Shown here one piece after another: positions 47,446 to 58,466 of a stretch of DNA of 64,000 bases (positions are counted from its first letter, which is position 1; each line of letters starts with the position of its first letter). Origin of the DNA: Selaginella moellendorffii. Its lineage: Eukaryota > Streptophyta > Lycopodiopsida > Selaginellales > Selaginellaceae. Location: contig NW_003314271.1 of the NCBI RefSeq assembly GCF_000143415.4, positions 1,656,806 to 1,720,805 on the forward strand. The letters are read 5' to 3'. Below the pieces are notes generated by a model that searched no databases, was not told the origin of the DNA, and worked only from the letters and a program-made list of their open reading frames with translations. Both the position numbers and the translations under genes were made by a program.

Positions 47446-49545
47446 ATGCAATTTCAGCCGTCCATTGGCTTGCAATGGAAGGAGACGAAGCACGGCGATG
47501 GGGATGGCGATGGCGAGATTGCTTTAGGCGCTTTTCGGCTGCGATCGTGCAGAGATGCCGGGGATCTGTCGCAATGCCGTGCAATTCACGCGGAGATCTT
47601 GGAGAGCTCCTTCCACCGCAACAAGTTCCTGCGCAATCTCCTCGTCGAGGCGTATGGCAGCTGCGGGAGCGTCCCGAGCGCGCGCCTGGTGTTTGATTCC
47701 ATCGACCGCCCCAATCTCTTCTCGTGGAACATATTGATCAAGGTCTACGCCGGCAATGGATTCGCGCGGGAGGCACTGGAGATCTATGCGCGGATGCAAC
47801 GCGACGGGACTCTCCAGCTCAACGCACACACGTATGCCACAGTTCTGGGTGTTTGCTGGGATCTGGAGCTGGGAAGAGAGATCCACTCCAAAATCCCGGA
47901 AGCTGGGCACGAATCTAACGAAGTTGTGGCAAATGGGCTCATCACGATGTACGCGAGATGCGGCAGCGTGGAGGAATCGAGAGCCGTCTTTGATAAAATC
48001 TGTGATCCCAATGTAGTCTCTTGGACGAGCATGATCACAGCGTATTCCCAAAACGGGCATTTAGAGGAGGCGAAAGAGCTGCTGGATAGAATGCCGGAAC
48101 CCAAAACCTATGCTTGCAATGTTCTAATCGCTGCACTCTGCGAGAGGGGTTTCATGGATCGAGCTAAGGATATATTTGATTCTCTGCCAGATCCTGATGT
48201 GGTGTCTAGAACCTCGATTCTTGTAGCATATGCCCGGTTTGGGCATCTGTATGAAGCGAGGCAAGTATTTGATGACATGAATGAGAGGAATGTTGTTTCG
48301 TGGAATGCGATGATCACTGGATATACACAAACGGGATTCTTGAGAGAAGCTTGGTATTTGTTTCAGAAAATGCCGATTAAAGATACCGTCTCGTGGACGA
48401 CCATGCTAACAGCATATGCCCAAAGCAAGAACTTGCGAGCAGCGAAGGAACTCTTTGATAAGATGGGAACAAAAGATCTTGTCTCGTGGAACGCGATGCT
48501 TGGGGCGTACTCTCACAGCGGTGTTGTTGTGGAGGCTAAAGATCTGTTCGATCAAATGCCAGAGAAAGATACCGTGTCCTGGAACACCTTGCTTGGAGCA
48601 TATGCTTTGCATGGGCATATTTCTCAAGCCGAGGCCCTCTTTGCCGAGATTCCATGCCCGAATCCAATTTCCTGGAACACCATGCTCACGTCGTACGCAT
48701 TCAACGATAGATTACAAGATGCCGAGTTGATGTTTGAGAGAATGAGGGATAAAAACGCGGTGTCCTGGAATATCCTGATCGCAGCATTTGCCGAGAAGGG
48801 GCAAGCGAAGAAGGCGATTGCGTTGGTCGTGAGGAAAGATCTGGAGGGATATCCCACAGACAAGTATACGCTTATTGGGATCTTCGATGCTTGTACGAGC
48901 TTGGGTGTGGCGGAAGATGGCAAGGCAGTCCATATGAGCGTTGTCGAGGCGGGCATCTTGTTTGACGATGCAGTTGGCGAGAGTCTCATCAACATGTACG
49001 CAAAGTGTGGCAGCCTGGACGACGCGAGAGCCCTCTTCGATAAATCCTCGAAGAACTCTGTCGACATCGCGGCGTGGAACTCGTTCATGGCCGCTTGCTC
49101 CACCGCCGGCTCTGGAGCCGAGGCGCTGGAGATTTTCCGGACGCTGGACCAGCACGGCCTTGAGCCGGACCACATCTCGTTCGTGAGGATTCTCTCAGCT
49201 TGCAGCCACGCCGGGATGATAGAGCACGCCAGGAGCTACTTCTCGTCCATCCCGGGGGACTATCACTCGGGAGTCACGATGGATCACTACCTGTGCATGG
49301 TTGACATGCTGGGTCGATCCGGGCGATTGAAACAAGCCCGGGAGCTGCTGGATTCCATGCCGTTTGAGCCCGACGTTATCGCATGGATGACGCTCCTCTC
49401 CGCTTGCAGTAACCACGGTGACACCACAGGTGGGATCGTGTCTGCTCGCCGGATAATCGAGCTCGAGCCCCAGACTAGCGGTCCATTCATCCTCCTCTCA
49501 AACATCTACAAGCAACTTGGGGGAACTCGAAAATCCGCCTTTTAA
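47446..49545 (+). CDS. PLS-type pentatricopeptide repeat protein, E motif end
   Basis: A single exon of 699 codons from the first in-frame ATG at 47446. After an acidic start (DGDGDGEIA) there are about 17 PPR motifs, many as tandem S-type units of 31 residues (DLVSWNAMLGAYSHSGVVVE, DTVSWNTLLGAYALHGHISQ). L-type units with MYARCGSV and MYAKCGSL are present. The end is P2-L2-S2 (EPDHISFVRILSACSHAG) followed by an E motif (AWMTLLSACSNHGD...ILLSNIYKQLGG). The protein then stops (TRKSAF) with no E+ or DYW domain. Such proteins bind single-stranded organelle RNA, mostly for C-to-U editing with a partner deaminase or for RNA processing. No clear transit peptide can be read from the start, so the organelle is uncertain. 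Confidence 0.9.
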   Translation: MQFQPSIGLQWKETKHGDGDGDGEIALGAFRLRSCRDAGDLSQCRAIHAEILESSFHRNKFLRNLLVEAYGSCGSVPSARLVFDSIDRPNLFSWNILIKVYAGNGFAREALEIYARMQRDGTLQLNAHTYATVLGVCWDLELGREIHSKIPEAGHESNEVVANGLITMYARCGSVEESRAVFDKICDPNVVSWTSMITAYSQNGHLEEAKELLDRMPEPKTYACNVLIAALCERGFMDRAKDIFDSLPDPDVVSRTSILVAYARFGHLYEARQVFDDMNERNVVSWNAMITGYTQTGFLREAWYLFQKMPIKDTVSWTTMLTAYAQSKNLRAAKELFDKMGTKDLVSWNAMLGAYSHSGVVVEAKDLFDQMPEKDTVSWNTLLGAYALHGHISQAEALFAEIPCPNPISWNTMLTSYAFNDRLQDAELMFERMRDKNAVSWNILIAAFAEKGQAKKAIALVVRKDLEGYPTDKYTLIGIFDACTSLGVAEDGKAVHMSVVEAGILFDDAVGESLINMYAKCGSLDDARALFDKSSKNSVDIAAWNSFMAACSTAGSGAEALEIFRTLDQHGLEPDHISFVRILSACSHAGMIEHARSYFSSIPGDYHSGVTMDHYLCMVDMLGRSGRLKQARELLDSMPFEPDVIAWMTLLSACSNHGDTTGGIVSARRIIELEPQTSGPFILLSNIYKQLGGTRKSAF

Positions 49546-52379
49546 CATCATTTGGTTCAAATAATAATAATGTAAAGAAGTGCACTGTGGCTCATTAGAA
49601 ATATTTCCTTTTTAGCTGAACTATCATGTATGTTTTGCCACTAAGTGTCTAGAGCTCTTGGTTTATTCAAAACATTCTCAAAGCATTTTGGCATAGCATT
49701 TTTTATTGTATGCCCCATGCTCATGATAAGTGAGTTCCATGCAAAGAAGGAAGCAGCGCCATGGGCAAAAGGTCTTTTGCTTCTTCCATCCTCTTGTTGT
49801 GAATATAAGCCACCACATTGCCTAAGTCTGGCTCTTCAATGGAAAAGAGGTTCCATACTGAGTGTAGAACACCAGTGTCCTTGACTTCTCATAGAGGCTG
49901 TGCTGGCTTCTTCCACATAGCAAGTTATCCACAAGAAGATCAAGATCAAAGTCGAAGAGGGAGGAGAAAGTAAATGCATGGCACCTTGCAGCCCTTATGT
50001 GAGCATTGTGTTTGAGATCAGAGTTTGCTAGCAGAAAGACGCGTCTCGATGACTTCTCTTCAAATTCAGATCTGTCCATCAAAACCGTGACAGGGATTAA
50101 TCTCTATGTGCTAACCGACCCGCAGCAAGCCTACAGATTGTTGGCCGGATCAAAGCTACAATGAGGAGCCACTCATGATCATATCGTTGGCAACAGTGCG
50201 AAGTTTAGTCCGTGATCTGGGGAGCAGTGAGCTCGCGAAGTCCTCATTCCCGGTGGCCAAGTTGCTGATGATAAGGAATTAATCAAGACCGTGACATTGA
50301 ACAGGGTATGGTGATTACGATTTTTAAAACATAATAAAAGAAATAAATCACACTTGGTGGCCGATATCTTCTGCCTCGTGATCGTTTTCGTCAGTCTGCT
50401 AGGCACTAAGTCAGGATAATAGGTATGATGGAGGCCATCAAATAAGAATCTGAACCATACAAACAGCATAAAAAAGAGAATATGCTAAAACTGGAAAATA
50501 TGCTAAATTAGGACTTTATAAATTAGTTTAATTAGACTAATTTAACACTAAGCATTTCAACCATTAACTATCACAACAAATTCGAAAACCTTGCTGACAA
50601 ACTCTAGCTACAAAATTTAACTTCTAACTCTACTGACCTTCCTATGTTAGTTGTAGGCCTCCTCTTGAAGCACATGCACCATGCTTCAACTTTGATGGTT
50701 TTTATATCCTTCAAAAGATGTTTTACCATTTATAGAATGGTAATTTTTATAAAAAAATTATGAACAATTATAAATCTAGTATGATTTTTAACCATAAAAT
50801 ACTGTTAATAAAGAGTTAAACATATAGAGTACCAGGTAAATGGACAGATTATTTCCCATGTTTTGAGCTATGAGGTATTTATGCTTATAAAACATCATTG
50901 AACTTGATTGTATTTTATATTTATAAGTGAAAAGTAGATCTCAAACAAACCCTTCAAAAGAAAAAATGAGTTATTCTTCAAAGTTGAGACATGGCTTGTG
51001 CCACAACCTACTTATTTGTGTTGTGCTTATTTGTTTTAAATGATTCTCACAACAATAAGAAATGATAACATTAAGTTTAACCAAAAACTCTGCTTGATAG
51101 TTTGAATTTAGAGTAGCAATTAGTACAATTGTTTGATAGTATATAGTTGCAATTGAACAATTAGACTCAATTGATGGCAATATTTATAGTATGTGGTGTA
51201 GCTCCTTTTGCTCTTACTGCTAATCCTTGTGTTTAGCCAAAGTTCTTCTATGAGAAACTTAAAGATGATATATACCATTAGTTTAATCACTTTATAGTGA
51301 TTGCCCTTTATCATTCTTAAGATGATGCTTGGCATTTACACAAATTTACCATATATCTCTAAGGGATAAAGTTGCAATGGTACAATGGTTTAAATACAAC
51401 CATTTATGCAAATTAAAACCTTCTCTAAGGCATATTTAGATATTTGACAATTTTAATAATTCTTTCCAAAAATTGCATCATCTCTAGTAAGGGTTGCCTT
51501 TAGAGCCTTTTGCTTTATGCAGAGCCAACTATATTAGAGTGAATCAAGTTGAGAATGTTGTGACTAGTGCTTTATCAAGATTTTGTAGAATTTATATATG
51601 CATTTGCTCCTACCACCATTGACAATGTTTTTCAACAGGCAAAATACTATCAGCCATCACCTTTTTTATTTATCATTGGCCATAATATCCACTACTGGTC
51701 GTATGATGAGGTTGGGCACATGTATTGGCATTGTGATGTTTAGTGTTGAGCGTGTGATAAGAGTGGCCACATATATTAGCATTATCGACGTTTTCTAGAT
51801 TAGCGTCTTCTATTTCTTGGGTGAAGTCTCATCAACAACATTCTATTAAAGCTATTACAATAAAAAATCTTGACATAAAGATTTTCTAGGAAATGAAAAA
51901 TTGCACAAGTAATGGAGGGTCTTTGTACAAATAAGTTAGTAACCCTTCCATTATTCTTTTAGGAGTATCATTAAGGAGTTCATTTGGCACTAGTTCATTC
52001 AATATTTACTTTTCAAACTCATTTTTATAACAAGATATCTTTTTTATTTTCTCTATGTTAGTTAATACAAGTTTAAGTTTATCTTTTATTGCTTAGCATG
52101 TTGCCACACATTGCCATGTATAGTTATATCATGTGGTAAAGCCAGTCTTTATTCTTTATGGCAATAGTCGTACACATGTATATAGATAAGATAAAGTGAA
52201 TTTAGTTATGCATGTGGGTGATTCTAAGTTTATGATTCATTGTTGCAAATGGTGCCAAGTTAAATTGTTTACCTTATCCATAGTATAGATTAGTTGCAAT
52301 GCAATCATGCTAAGTATTAATTTAAAGCTTTTCCCCCTTATTTTATATTTTCTCATTCTAAGTAGGCATATCATATGAC

Positions 52380-53463
52380 TAAAAAACCACATAGATCTTT
52401 CTATTGGTTATAGATGCAATGTGATGTTATTCAGTATGTGAGTAATTGTATTTGGTGCTAAAGTTGTAATACTTCCCCTCATTCTATGAAAGGACAATTA
52501 AAGTCATTTGTATTTCCATCTATTTAAGTTGGTGGCATTTGATATGATAGAACCTTTTCCATAGTCAACTACTAGCAGTGAATATATCATTATTGCTTAT
52601 GATTATTTGATTCATAGAGTGGAAGTTGGTGCTCTTGCTAGTGCACCTGCAACTATTGTTAAATACTTCCTCTTAAATTGAGTAATGTTCTAGCATTCCT
52701 ATCTTGAATGAATTCTTTAGGATAATAATCCCATATTTATGGCTGAGGCATTTCACACTTTAATATCTCGGTTGGGGATACACCACACTTTCACAAGTGT
52801 TTATCATTCACAATCAGATAGTTTGGTAGAATAACTCTTTCAAACTTTCAAAAGAATAATTGTAAAGTTTGTAAACTTTCAATATTTGAATTGAGATGGT
52901 TATTTGCCATATCTATTATACCGCATGTGATCATGGGATGAGATTTACATATACTGTCACCGTGGATCCTTGGAACTTTGGGAAATAAATAGGGATAAAA
53001 TAGCCACTAAAGGCTCTTTCATCAAGCAATTACCTTTTTTCCAGTTGGTTTAAAAGAAGCGAGATAAGGTGCGTTACATTTGTAGTATATATATGTCATA
53101 AAAGTACAAAGTTCTATTAGTGTTTCACCATATAAACTCTTATATAGTCATGATTTGATACTACCAATGAAGTTGAGTTTACCTTTGCAATTGCCAAAAA
53201 CTATGGATACTAAGTCTTAGGATTAGTATTTAATGACTATTCTTCCACTAATTTTAGTGAAGTCTATTAAACATTTGGGCATAAAGGTACAAAGTTTTAT
53301 TAGTGTTTCACCATATAAACTCTTATATAGTTATAATTTGATACTACCAACAGAGTTGAATTTACCTTTGAAATTGCCAAAAACTATGGATATTAGGTCT
53401 TAGGATTAGTATTTAATGATTATTTTTCCACTAATTTCAGTGAAGTCTATTGAACATTTGGGC
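52380..53463 (+). mobile_element. Decayed Ty3/gypsy retrotransposon integrase
   Basis: A stop-ridden trace keeps the order of a retroviral-type integrase. A Cys cluster resembling the zinc-binding end (SNCIWC.SCN, near 52,440) is followed by FDMIEPFP and IIAYDY with the first core Asp (near 52,550). FMAEAFHTLISRLGIHHTFT and YHSQSDSLVE, the core around the catalytic Glu, follow near 52,790. The C-terminal VSPYKLLYSHDLILPMK lies near 53,130. Multiple stops occur in every module. No terminal repeats or reverse transcriptase are recognisable nearby. Confidence 0.7.
53098..53463. repeat. Tandem duplication of a 183-bp unit
   Basis: Unit 1 (53,098-53,280) and unit 2 (53,281-53,463) have the same length and differ by a modest number of base changes. 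Each starts ataaa(a/g)gtacaaagtt and ends aacatttgggc. The unit lies in the integrase C-terminal remnant. Confidence 0.9.
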
Positions 53464-54646
53464 TGCATACAAGTGGGACAACAACAAATTATAACTCTCA
53501 TTATTATCTATTTGTGGAGTATAAAGTGAATGACTTGATGTTTAATTCTTTTTCTTAGTTTTATAGTATATGTTTTGTCTAAGGGGCTCTTTACTCAGTG
53601 TAAGGGACTATATTGAGTATTGTGGCAAGTTAGACTGCAAATTTATAAAATTTGGCATAACATTCAATAAGTTGATCTTCCAAAAATTATGCATATTCAT
53701 CAATTAAAGTGCTTTATACAAAGGGATAAAAAACAATTGGCATAATTCATAAATTTATTAGTACCTCTTTTTAATGTTCCTTTAGATCCCAATTTATGAA
53801 CTAAAAATTTCAATTGCCTTCCATCCTTTTGAGAGGAAAAAATGATGTGAGGTCCAAGTGTACATTTATGATGCCATATACTATTATTAACATAGTGGCA
53901 TTTTGGTAGTTATTGCATTTATTTTAATCCAGACCATTTACTTTTATATATGAGCTAGGGTTTTTGTGTTAATCAAATATACACATTTTTTAATTCTATT
54001 TCTCACAAAATAATATTAAATTTTAGTTTATAAAATATTTATTCAATTATTTATAATTTTTAAAATTTGATAGTACAGAAAAATGTTAATTACATTACAA
54101 GATCTTAAAATGAAAAGAAATTTAAGTTTTAATGAAATTTATGTTTTAGTATAGAGAGTGGTATGTTTTATATTGAGAAGTAAACTTTTTAATTCCCTAT
54201 AAGTATTTATAAATAAATAAATTTAAGTTTAGGTATAAAAAATTTAATGTTTTATACCACTAAATATACATTTGGAAAATATTAAATATTGTGAAATGCA
54301 ATAATTAGTATTCTAGAAATTTTATTGTCACATGCATTATTGGAATTACATATATGCTATTTTTTTCTAAATGTAAATTAAAACTTCTGATTGTATAGAT
54401 CAATTTTATATAAATTAACATATAATAAAATTTAATATATATAATTCAGTTTAATTTATAATTTTGCTTCAAATGATTTGTTATTTTATTATTTTGTAGC
54501 ATGATGGTTTTTAAAATATACAAAAAATAAAAAATCAGGATAAATTATTTTGATTTTAACTACTAAAATAAACCAATGTTGTTATTTTTGGCTAAAGGTG
54601 CTTTCCAAGGGTTTAGAAATTTAGGGCTGGTATAGAGATCGAAGTT

Positions 54647-55555
54647 ATGGAGGAGCGTGCGAGCGACGACATTCAAGCTTCCTCGTCTTCCTCATGGCTG
54701 CTTGCGCTGATGGGTGTGACGAACTTCTTCAAGTGTTGCCCGACCCATCCAGAGGTCGGTCCGGGTACTCGAAAGCTCGCCTCGTTTTGCCGTGCCTGCG
54801 AGAAAGCCCTTTGCAAGGAGTGCGACCAGCGCGATCACAAGGCCTGCAAGCCAAACATCCTGCAGATCCTCAGCGCGTCCAGGTTTGCGGCGTTGAAGGT
54901 CGACGACATCGCGCCCCTGATCGACACCTCCGGCCTGGAGACGTTCAAGATCAACGGCAACTACATCCACTTCCTGCACGGGAGGCCGCGAAATGCAACC
55001 TTGGCAAACAAGAACCAGTGCCGCCATTGCAATAGGGTGCTCCTCACCACGGTCTCGCTCTACTGCTCGATCCAGTGTAAGTATCGCTGCAATGCCGATC
55101 TCGCGCCGAGACCGCTGGCTCGGCCAGTCCAGCCCGAAGATTTTCAAGCCAGGGCTGCTCGCGTGGTCCGACACCGGGAGCCGCAAGACCATCGTAACTT
55201 TGTGGAGAATCGAGAAGCCCTTAAGGTCGAGGTTGATCAACAAACGCTAGAAATGGCCAACGTACTCGAGGCCATCTTGGTCAAGGTGCCAAAGCGCAAG
55301 AGGGTGTCTGACGCTAATCAAAGGGTTGCCACCATTTTTTGCCAGAGGGTGTGTGTCGATGATCAGAGGGTCGACCAACTGGCCATGAGTAAGAAGCGGA
55401 GGAGAGGCTCGCAACCGGAACCGGAGGAAGATCGAAAACGAAGCAAACGGAGGAACTCTCGGCGGGAGAAAGAGGAGATGGATCCTTGGGCCCTGGAGGA
55501 TGAGGAGAGAGAGTTCTGGACGTTCCCGAGGAATGGAAGATCGCCCTCCTTCTAA
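54647..55555 (+). CDS. PLATZ zinc-binding transcription factor
   Basis: A single-exon frame of 302 codons. The PLATZ domain is complete: WLLALMGVTNFFKCCPTHPE, then FCRACEKALCKECDQRDHKA as the first Cys/His cluster, ILQILSASRFAALKVDDIAP, FKINGNYIHFLHGRP, and CRHCNRVLLTTVSLYCSIQC as the second cluster. PLATZ proteins are plant-specific DNA-binding proteins of A/T-rich sites and RNA polymerase III-linked regulators. The C-terminal half is unusual: long, Arg/Lys-rich (VPKRKRVS, KKRRRGSQPEPEEDRKRSKR) with an acidic tail, consistent with nuclear signals. Most family members are about 200-260 residues. Lack of introns is less common for this family. Confidence 0.92.
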   Translation: MEERASDDIQASSSSSWLLALMGVTNFFKCCPTHPEVGPGTRKLASFCRACEKALCKECDQRDHKACKPNILQILSASRFAALKVDDIAPLIDTSGLETFKINGNYIHFLHGRPRNATLANKNQCRHCNRVLLTTVSLYCSIQCKYRCNADLAPRPLARPVQPEDFQARAARVVRHREPQDHRNFVENREALKVEVDQQTLEMANVLEAILVKVPKRKRVSDANQRVATIFCQRVCVDDQRVDQLAMSKKRRRGSQPEPEEDRKRSKRRNSRREKEEMDPWALEDEEREFWTFPRNGRSPSF

Positions 55556-55703
55556 GACAGCTTTGAAGTTTGTTAACTGCGCTCGATCGATCGGCATGGT
55601 CTAAGAATAGTTTTGTGTATTCCAAGTTTGTTGTAAACATGGTGTATTTACTTTTTTTTTCTCAAGAAGATCTTCTCTATCGACCATTTTCTCAAGAAGA
55701 TCG

Positions 55704-58106
55704 TCAATCCAATGTTGTCTGGTACATGTTTCGCATAAACACATAAGCCACGGCCTGGTCGCGATCCAGTTCCACCAGCGCGTCAAAAGCTAGCTTCCCA
55801 AGCTCGGCATTCTTCCACCTCTGGCAAGCTCCCAAGATGGTCCTCCAGATCAAATCTCCCGGCTTGAGAGTCATTGACCTCGCCATCTCCACCGCCGCCT
55901 CCACCTGGTTCGCGCGGCAAAGCATGTCCACCATGCACACGTAGTGTTCCATCCCCGGGACGATCCCAAACTTGGAAGCCATGGCGTGGAAGCACCGCTC
56001 GCCCGAGTGGACGAGCCCGGCATGGCTGCACGCCGCGAGAACGCAAAGAAGCGCCACACCGTCGGGCTTGACGCCCTCGTCCACCATCTCTCCAAAGAGC
56101 TCAAGAACACGCCGGCTATCCCCCTCCCGGCCATACGCACCGAGCAAGGCCGTCCAGGCCATCAGATCCTCGGAGCTCGAGCGCGAGGAATCGAAGAGCC
56201 GCTGGGCAGCCGCGAGATCGCCACACTTCCCATGAACGTCGATCAAAGAGTTTGCCAGGGGCGCGTAGCTCTCGAGCCCGGAACGCGACAAATCCGCGTG
56301 GATGGCCCGCGCGGCGTCCAGCGCCGCCGCCGCGCCACACGCCGAGAGCGCCGCCAAGAAGAGCTGTGGATCCGGCGGTCGCTGGAGGCGGAGGCGGGCG
56401 AAGATCTCCAGCGCCGCCTCCGCCTCGCCGCTCTCGGCGTAGCCGACCATCAGGCGCGTCCACGGCACGAACTCTCCCGCCGGTAGAGCGTCGCAAAGTT
56501 TGCGAGCCTCCGCCAGCCCGCCGCCGCGATGCTCCGCCACTCCTCCGCCACCACACTTGGCATACATCTCCACCAGCGAGCTCGCCACGAAGCCATCCAA
56601 GGCGAGGCCCAGCTCCGCTGCTCGCGCGTGGATCTCCACGCCGCGATGGAGCAGCCCGAGCTCCCCGCATGCCTTGATCGCCGCCACGATCGAGCCAGCT
56701 CCTTCAGTGCTGGAAAAGAGCTCCAGCGCTACGCGGGCCTGGCCGTGATCGACGTAGCCGAGCATCATCGCGTTCCACGACGCGGTGGAGTGGAGCTCCA
56801 TGCGATCGAACGCAATCCTCGCGTCGAGCAGGCTGCCACACCGCGCGTAGAGATCGATGAGCGTGGTCGCGACAAGGGTGTTTGTTCCAAGCCCGGATGT
56901 CCACGCTCGAGCGTGGATCCTCATCGCCCTCGCCAGGGAATCTATCTTCATCTTCATCCCGGCTATGGAGCTCGATTCTTCCTCCTTGATCGAGAGCCGC
57001 GAGCACGCCTTGAGCGCCGCCACGAACGTGAGCTCGTTTGGCGAGTGGAATCGATCGAAAGCGTCGAGGGCGATCGCCTCCTCTCCATTCTCGCCATAGC
57101 CGGCGATGAGCGCCGTCCAGGAGACCACGTCCTTCTCCTCCATAGCGTCGAAGATCCGGCGAGCCATCGCCATGGCGCCACACTTGGCATACATATCCAC
57201 CAGCCCGTTGGCCACGAAGCTCTCGCGATCCATGCCACTCTCCCCTGCGATCCTCCCAATCTCCATCGCCTCGAGCGAGCTCTCCCGGCCCTCCTCGCGA
57301 TCGATCCGTGTAGCGAGCATGGAGCACGCCTTGATCGCCGCGACGAAACCCCGGGAATCCACCGCGCAGCAGCGATGGAAGAGCTCGATCGCCACCTCCG
57401 GCGACCCATTCTCGGCGAATCCCAGCATGAGCGCGTTCCAGGACGAGGCGCTGCGCTGCGGCATTGCATCAAACACCCCGCGAGCTTCGATCAACCGCCC
57501 AGCCTTGCAGTAGAAATCCACGATCGCGTTGGCGACGAAGACGTTGGCGTCACAGCCGGCTCTCCTCGCCTGGCGATGGATCGCGATCCCTCGATCCAGG
57601 AACGCGGATGATCCGCCACTATCTCGATCGATTCCACCGCTGCAAGCCTTGATCGCCGCGACGAAGCTCCCGGCGTTGGTCTCTTCCATAATCGAGAAGA
57701 GCTCGAGCGCGAGCTCTGGATGCCCATTGCGGGCATAGCCGAGGAGCAGCGAGTTCCACGCCACCACGTCCCGGCGAGGCCCCATCTCCTCGAAAGCTCG
57801 CTTCGCAATATCCATGCGTGCGCATCGCGCGTACATGGTGACGATCGAGCTCGCGACGTAGACGTTGCTGCTGCTGCTGGAGGCGAGATTGGCGATGGCG
57901 CCGCCCATCTCGAGATCGCGCAGGGCGGTACATGCCTGGAGCGCCGGGAGGAGGAGATGGAAGTCGTGGTGTTCTTGGGCGATGCTAGGCTGGGAGGCAT
58001 GGCGGAGATGGGTCGAACGAGATTGAGCTACTGCGATCGAGGAGAGGCCGAGAACATACCGCGCGAGGACGAGACGATCGCGAGAGCACCGCTCACACAA
58101 GAACAT
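55704..58106 (-). CDS. PLS-type pentatricopeptide repeat protein, degenerate E motif
   Basis: A single GC-rich exon of 800 residues. I chose ATG at 58106 because the frame upstream has no ATG. The N-terminus is Arg/Ser-rich (MFLCERCSRDRLVLARYVLG), compatible with organelle targeting. About 18 PPR motifs follow with the PLS pattern (MYARCARMDIAKRAFEEM, DVVAWNSLLLGYARNGHPEL, MYAKCGAMAMARRIFDAM). The P2-L2-S2 region (KPDGVALLCVLAACSHAG, MVDMLCRANQVEAAVEM) is followed by an E motif (LIWRTILGACQRWKNAELGK ... AYVFMRNMYQ). There is no DYW domain. The role is expected to be organelle RNA binding, editing or processing. It converges with PLATZ; the two ends are 148 bp apart. Confidence 0.9.
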   Translation of the reverse strand: MFLCERCSRDRLVLARYVLGLSSIAVAQSRSTHLRHASQPSIAQEHHDFHLLLPALQACTALRDLEMGGAIANLASSSSSNVYVASSIVTMYARCARMDIAKRAFEEMGPRRDVVAWNSLLLGYARNGHPELALELFSIMEETNAGSFVAAIKACSGGIDRDSGGSSAFLDRGIAIHRQARRAGCDANVFVANAIVDFYCKAGRLIEARGVFDAMPQRSASSWNALMLGFAENGSPEVAIELFHRCCAVDSRGFVAAIKACSMLATRIDREEGRESSLEAMEIGRIAGESGMDRESFVANGLVDMYAKCGAMAMARRIFDAMEEKDVVSWTALIAGYGENGEEAIALDAFDRFHSPNELTFVAALKACSRLSIKEEESSSIAGMKMKIDSLARAMRIHARAWTSGLGTNTLVATTLIDLYARCGSLLDARIAFDRMELHSTASWNAMMLGYVDHGQARVALELFSSTEGAGSIVAAIKACGELGLLHRGVEIHARAAELGLALDGFVASSLVEMYAKCGGGGVAEHRGGGLAEARKLCDALPAGEFVPWTRLMVGYAESGEAEAALEIFARLRLQRPPDPQLFLAALSACGAAAALDAARAIHADLSRSGLESYAPLANSLIDVHGKCGDLAAAQRLFDSSRSSSEDLMAWTALLGAYGREGDSRRVLELFGEMVDEGVKPDGVALLCVLAACSHAGLVHSGERCFHAMASKFGIVPGMEHYVCMVDMLCRANQVEAAVEMARSMTLKPGDLIWRTILGACQRWKNAELGKLAFDALVELDRDQAVAYVFMRNMYQTTLD

Positions 58107-58466
58107 CCATGCCCTAGCCAAGCGGCTAGAGACCACCCTTCCTCCAAGGACCACATTTTCGCTGAAAATTTCTTGGCGAGCCCATCACATCCTCCGGAGA
58201 AATGCTTTTCGATCCAGCTCGCGGTCGAGAAACCATAGCAATTTTCACCTGGAAGATCTATACAACTAAGATCACGACGAGAGAAGAACAAAAGAAACGA
58301 AGAACAAAAAACACGAGAAAAACTTCTTAGTACACATTCCTTCGAAACATGATATCCTCGGGAACAACTCTGGAATCACGCTGATAAGCTCGAGAGAAAT
58401 CGAAAGGAAAAGCGAGTGAAAAAGAAGCTTACAACTCTGGTGGAGCTCTCACGGAATGCGGTGGAA

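Larger units (their letters stand above)
49550..54640. other. AT-rich repeat desert
   Basis: No intact gene. The only recognisable coding trace is the Ty3/gypsy integrase remnant at 52,380-53,463. The stretch 53,800-54,600 is extremely AT-rich. The first part (49,550-50,450) is less AT-rich but its frames carry no motif. Confidence 0.5.
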
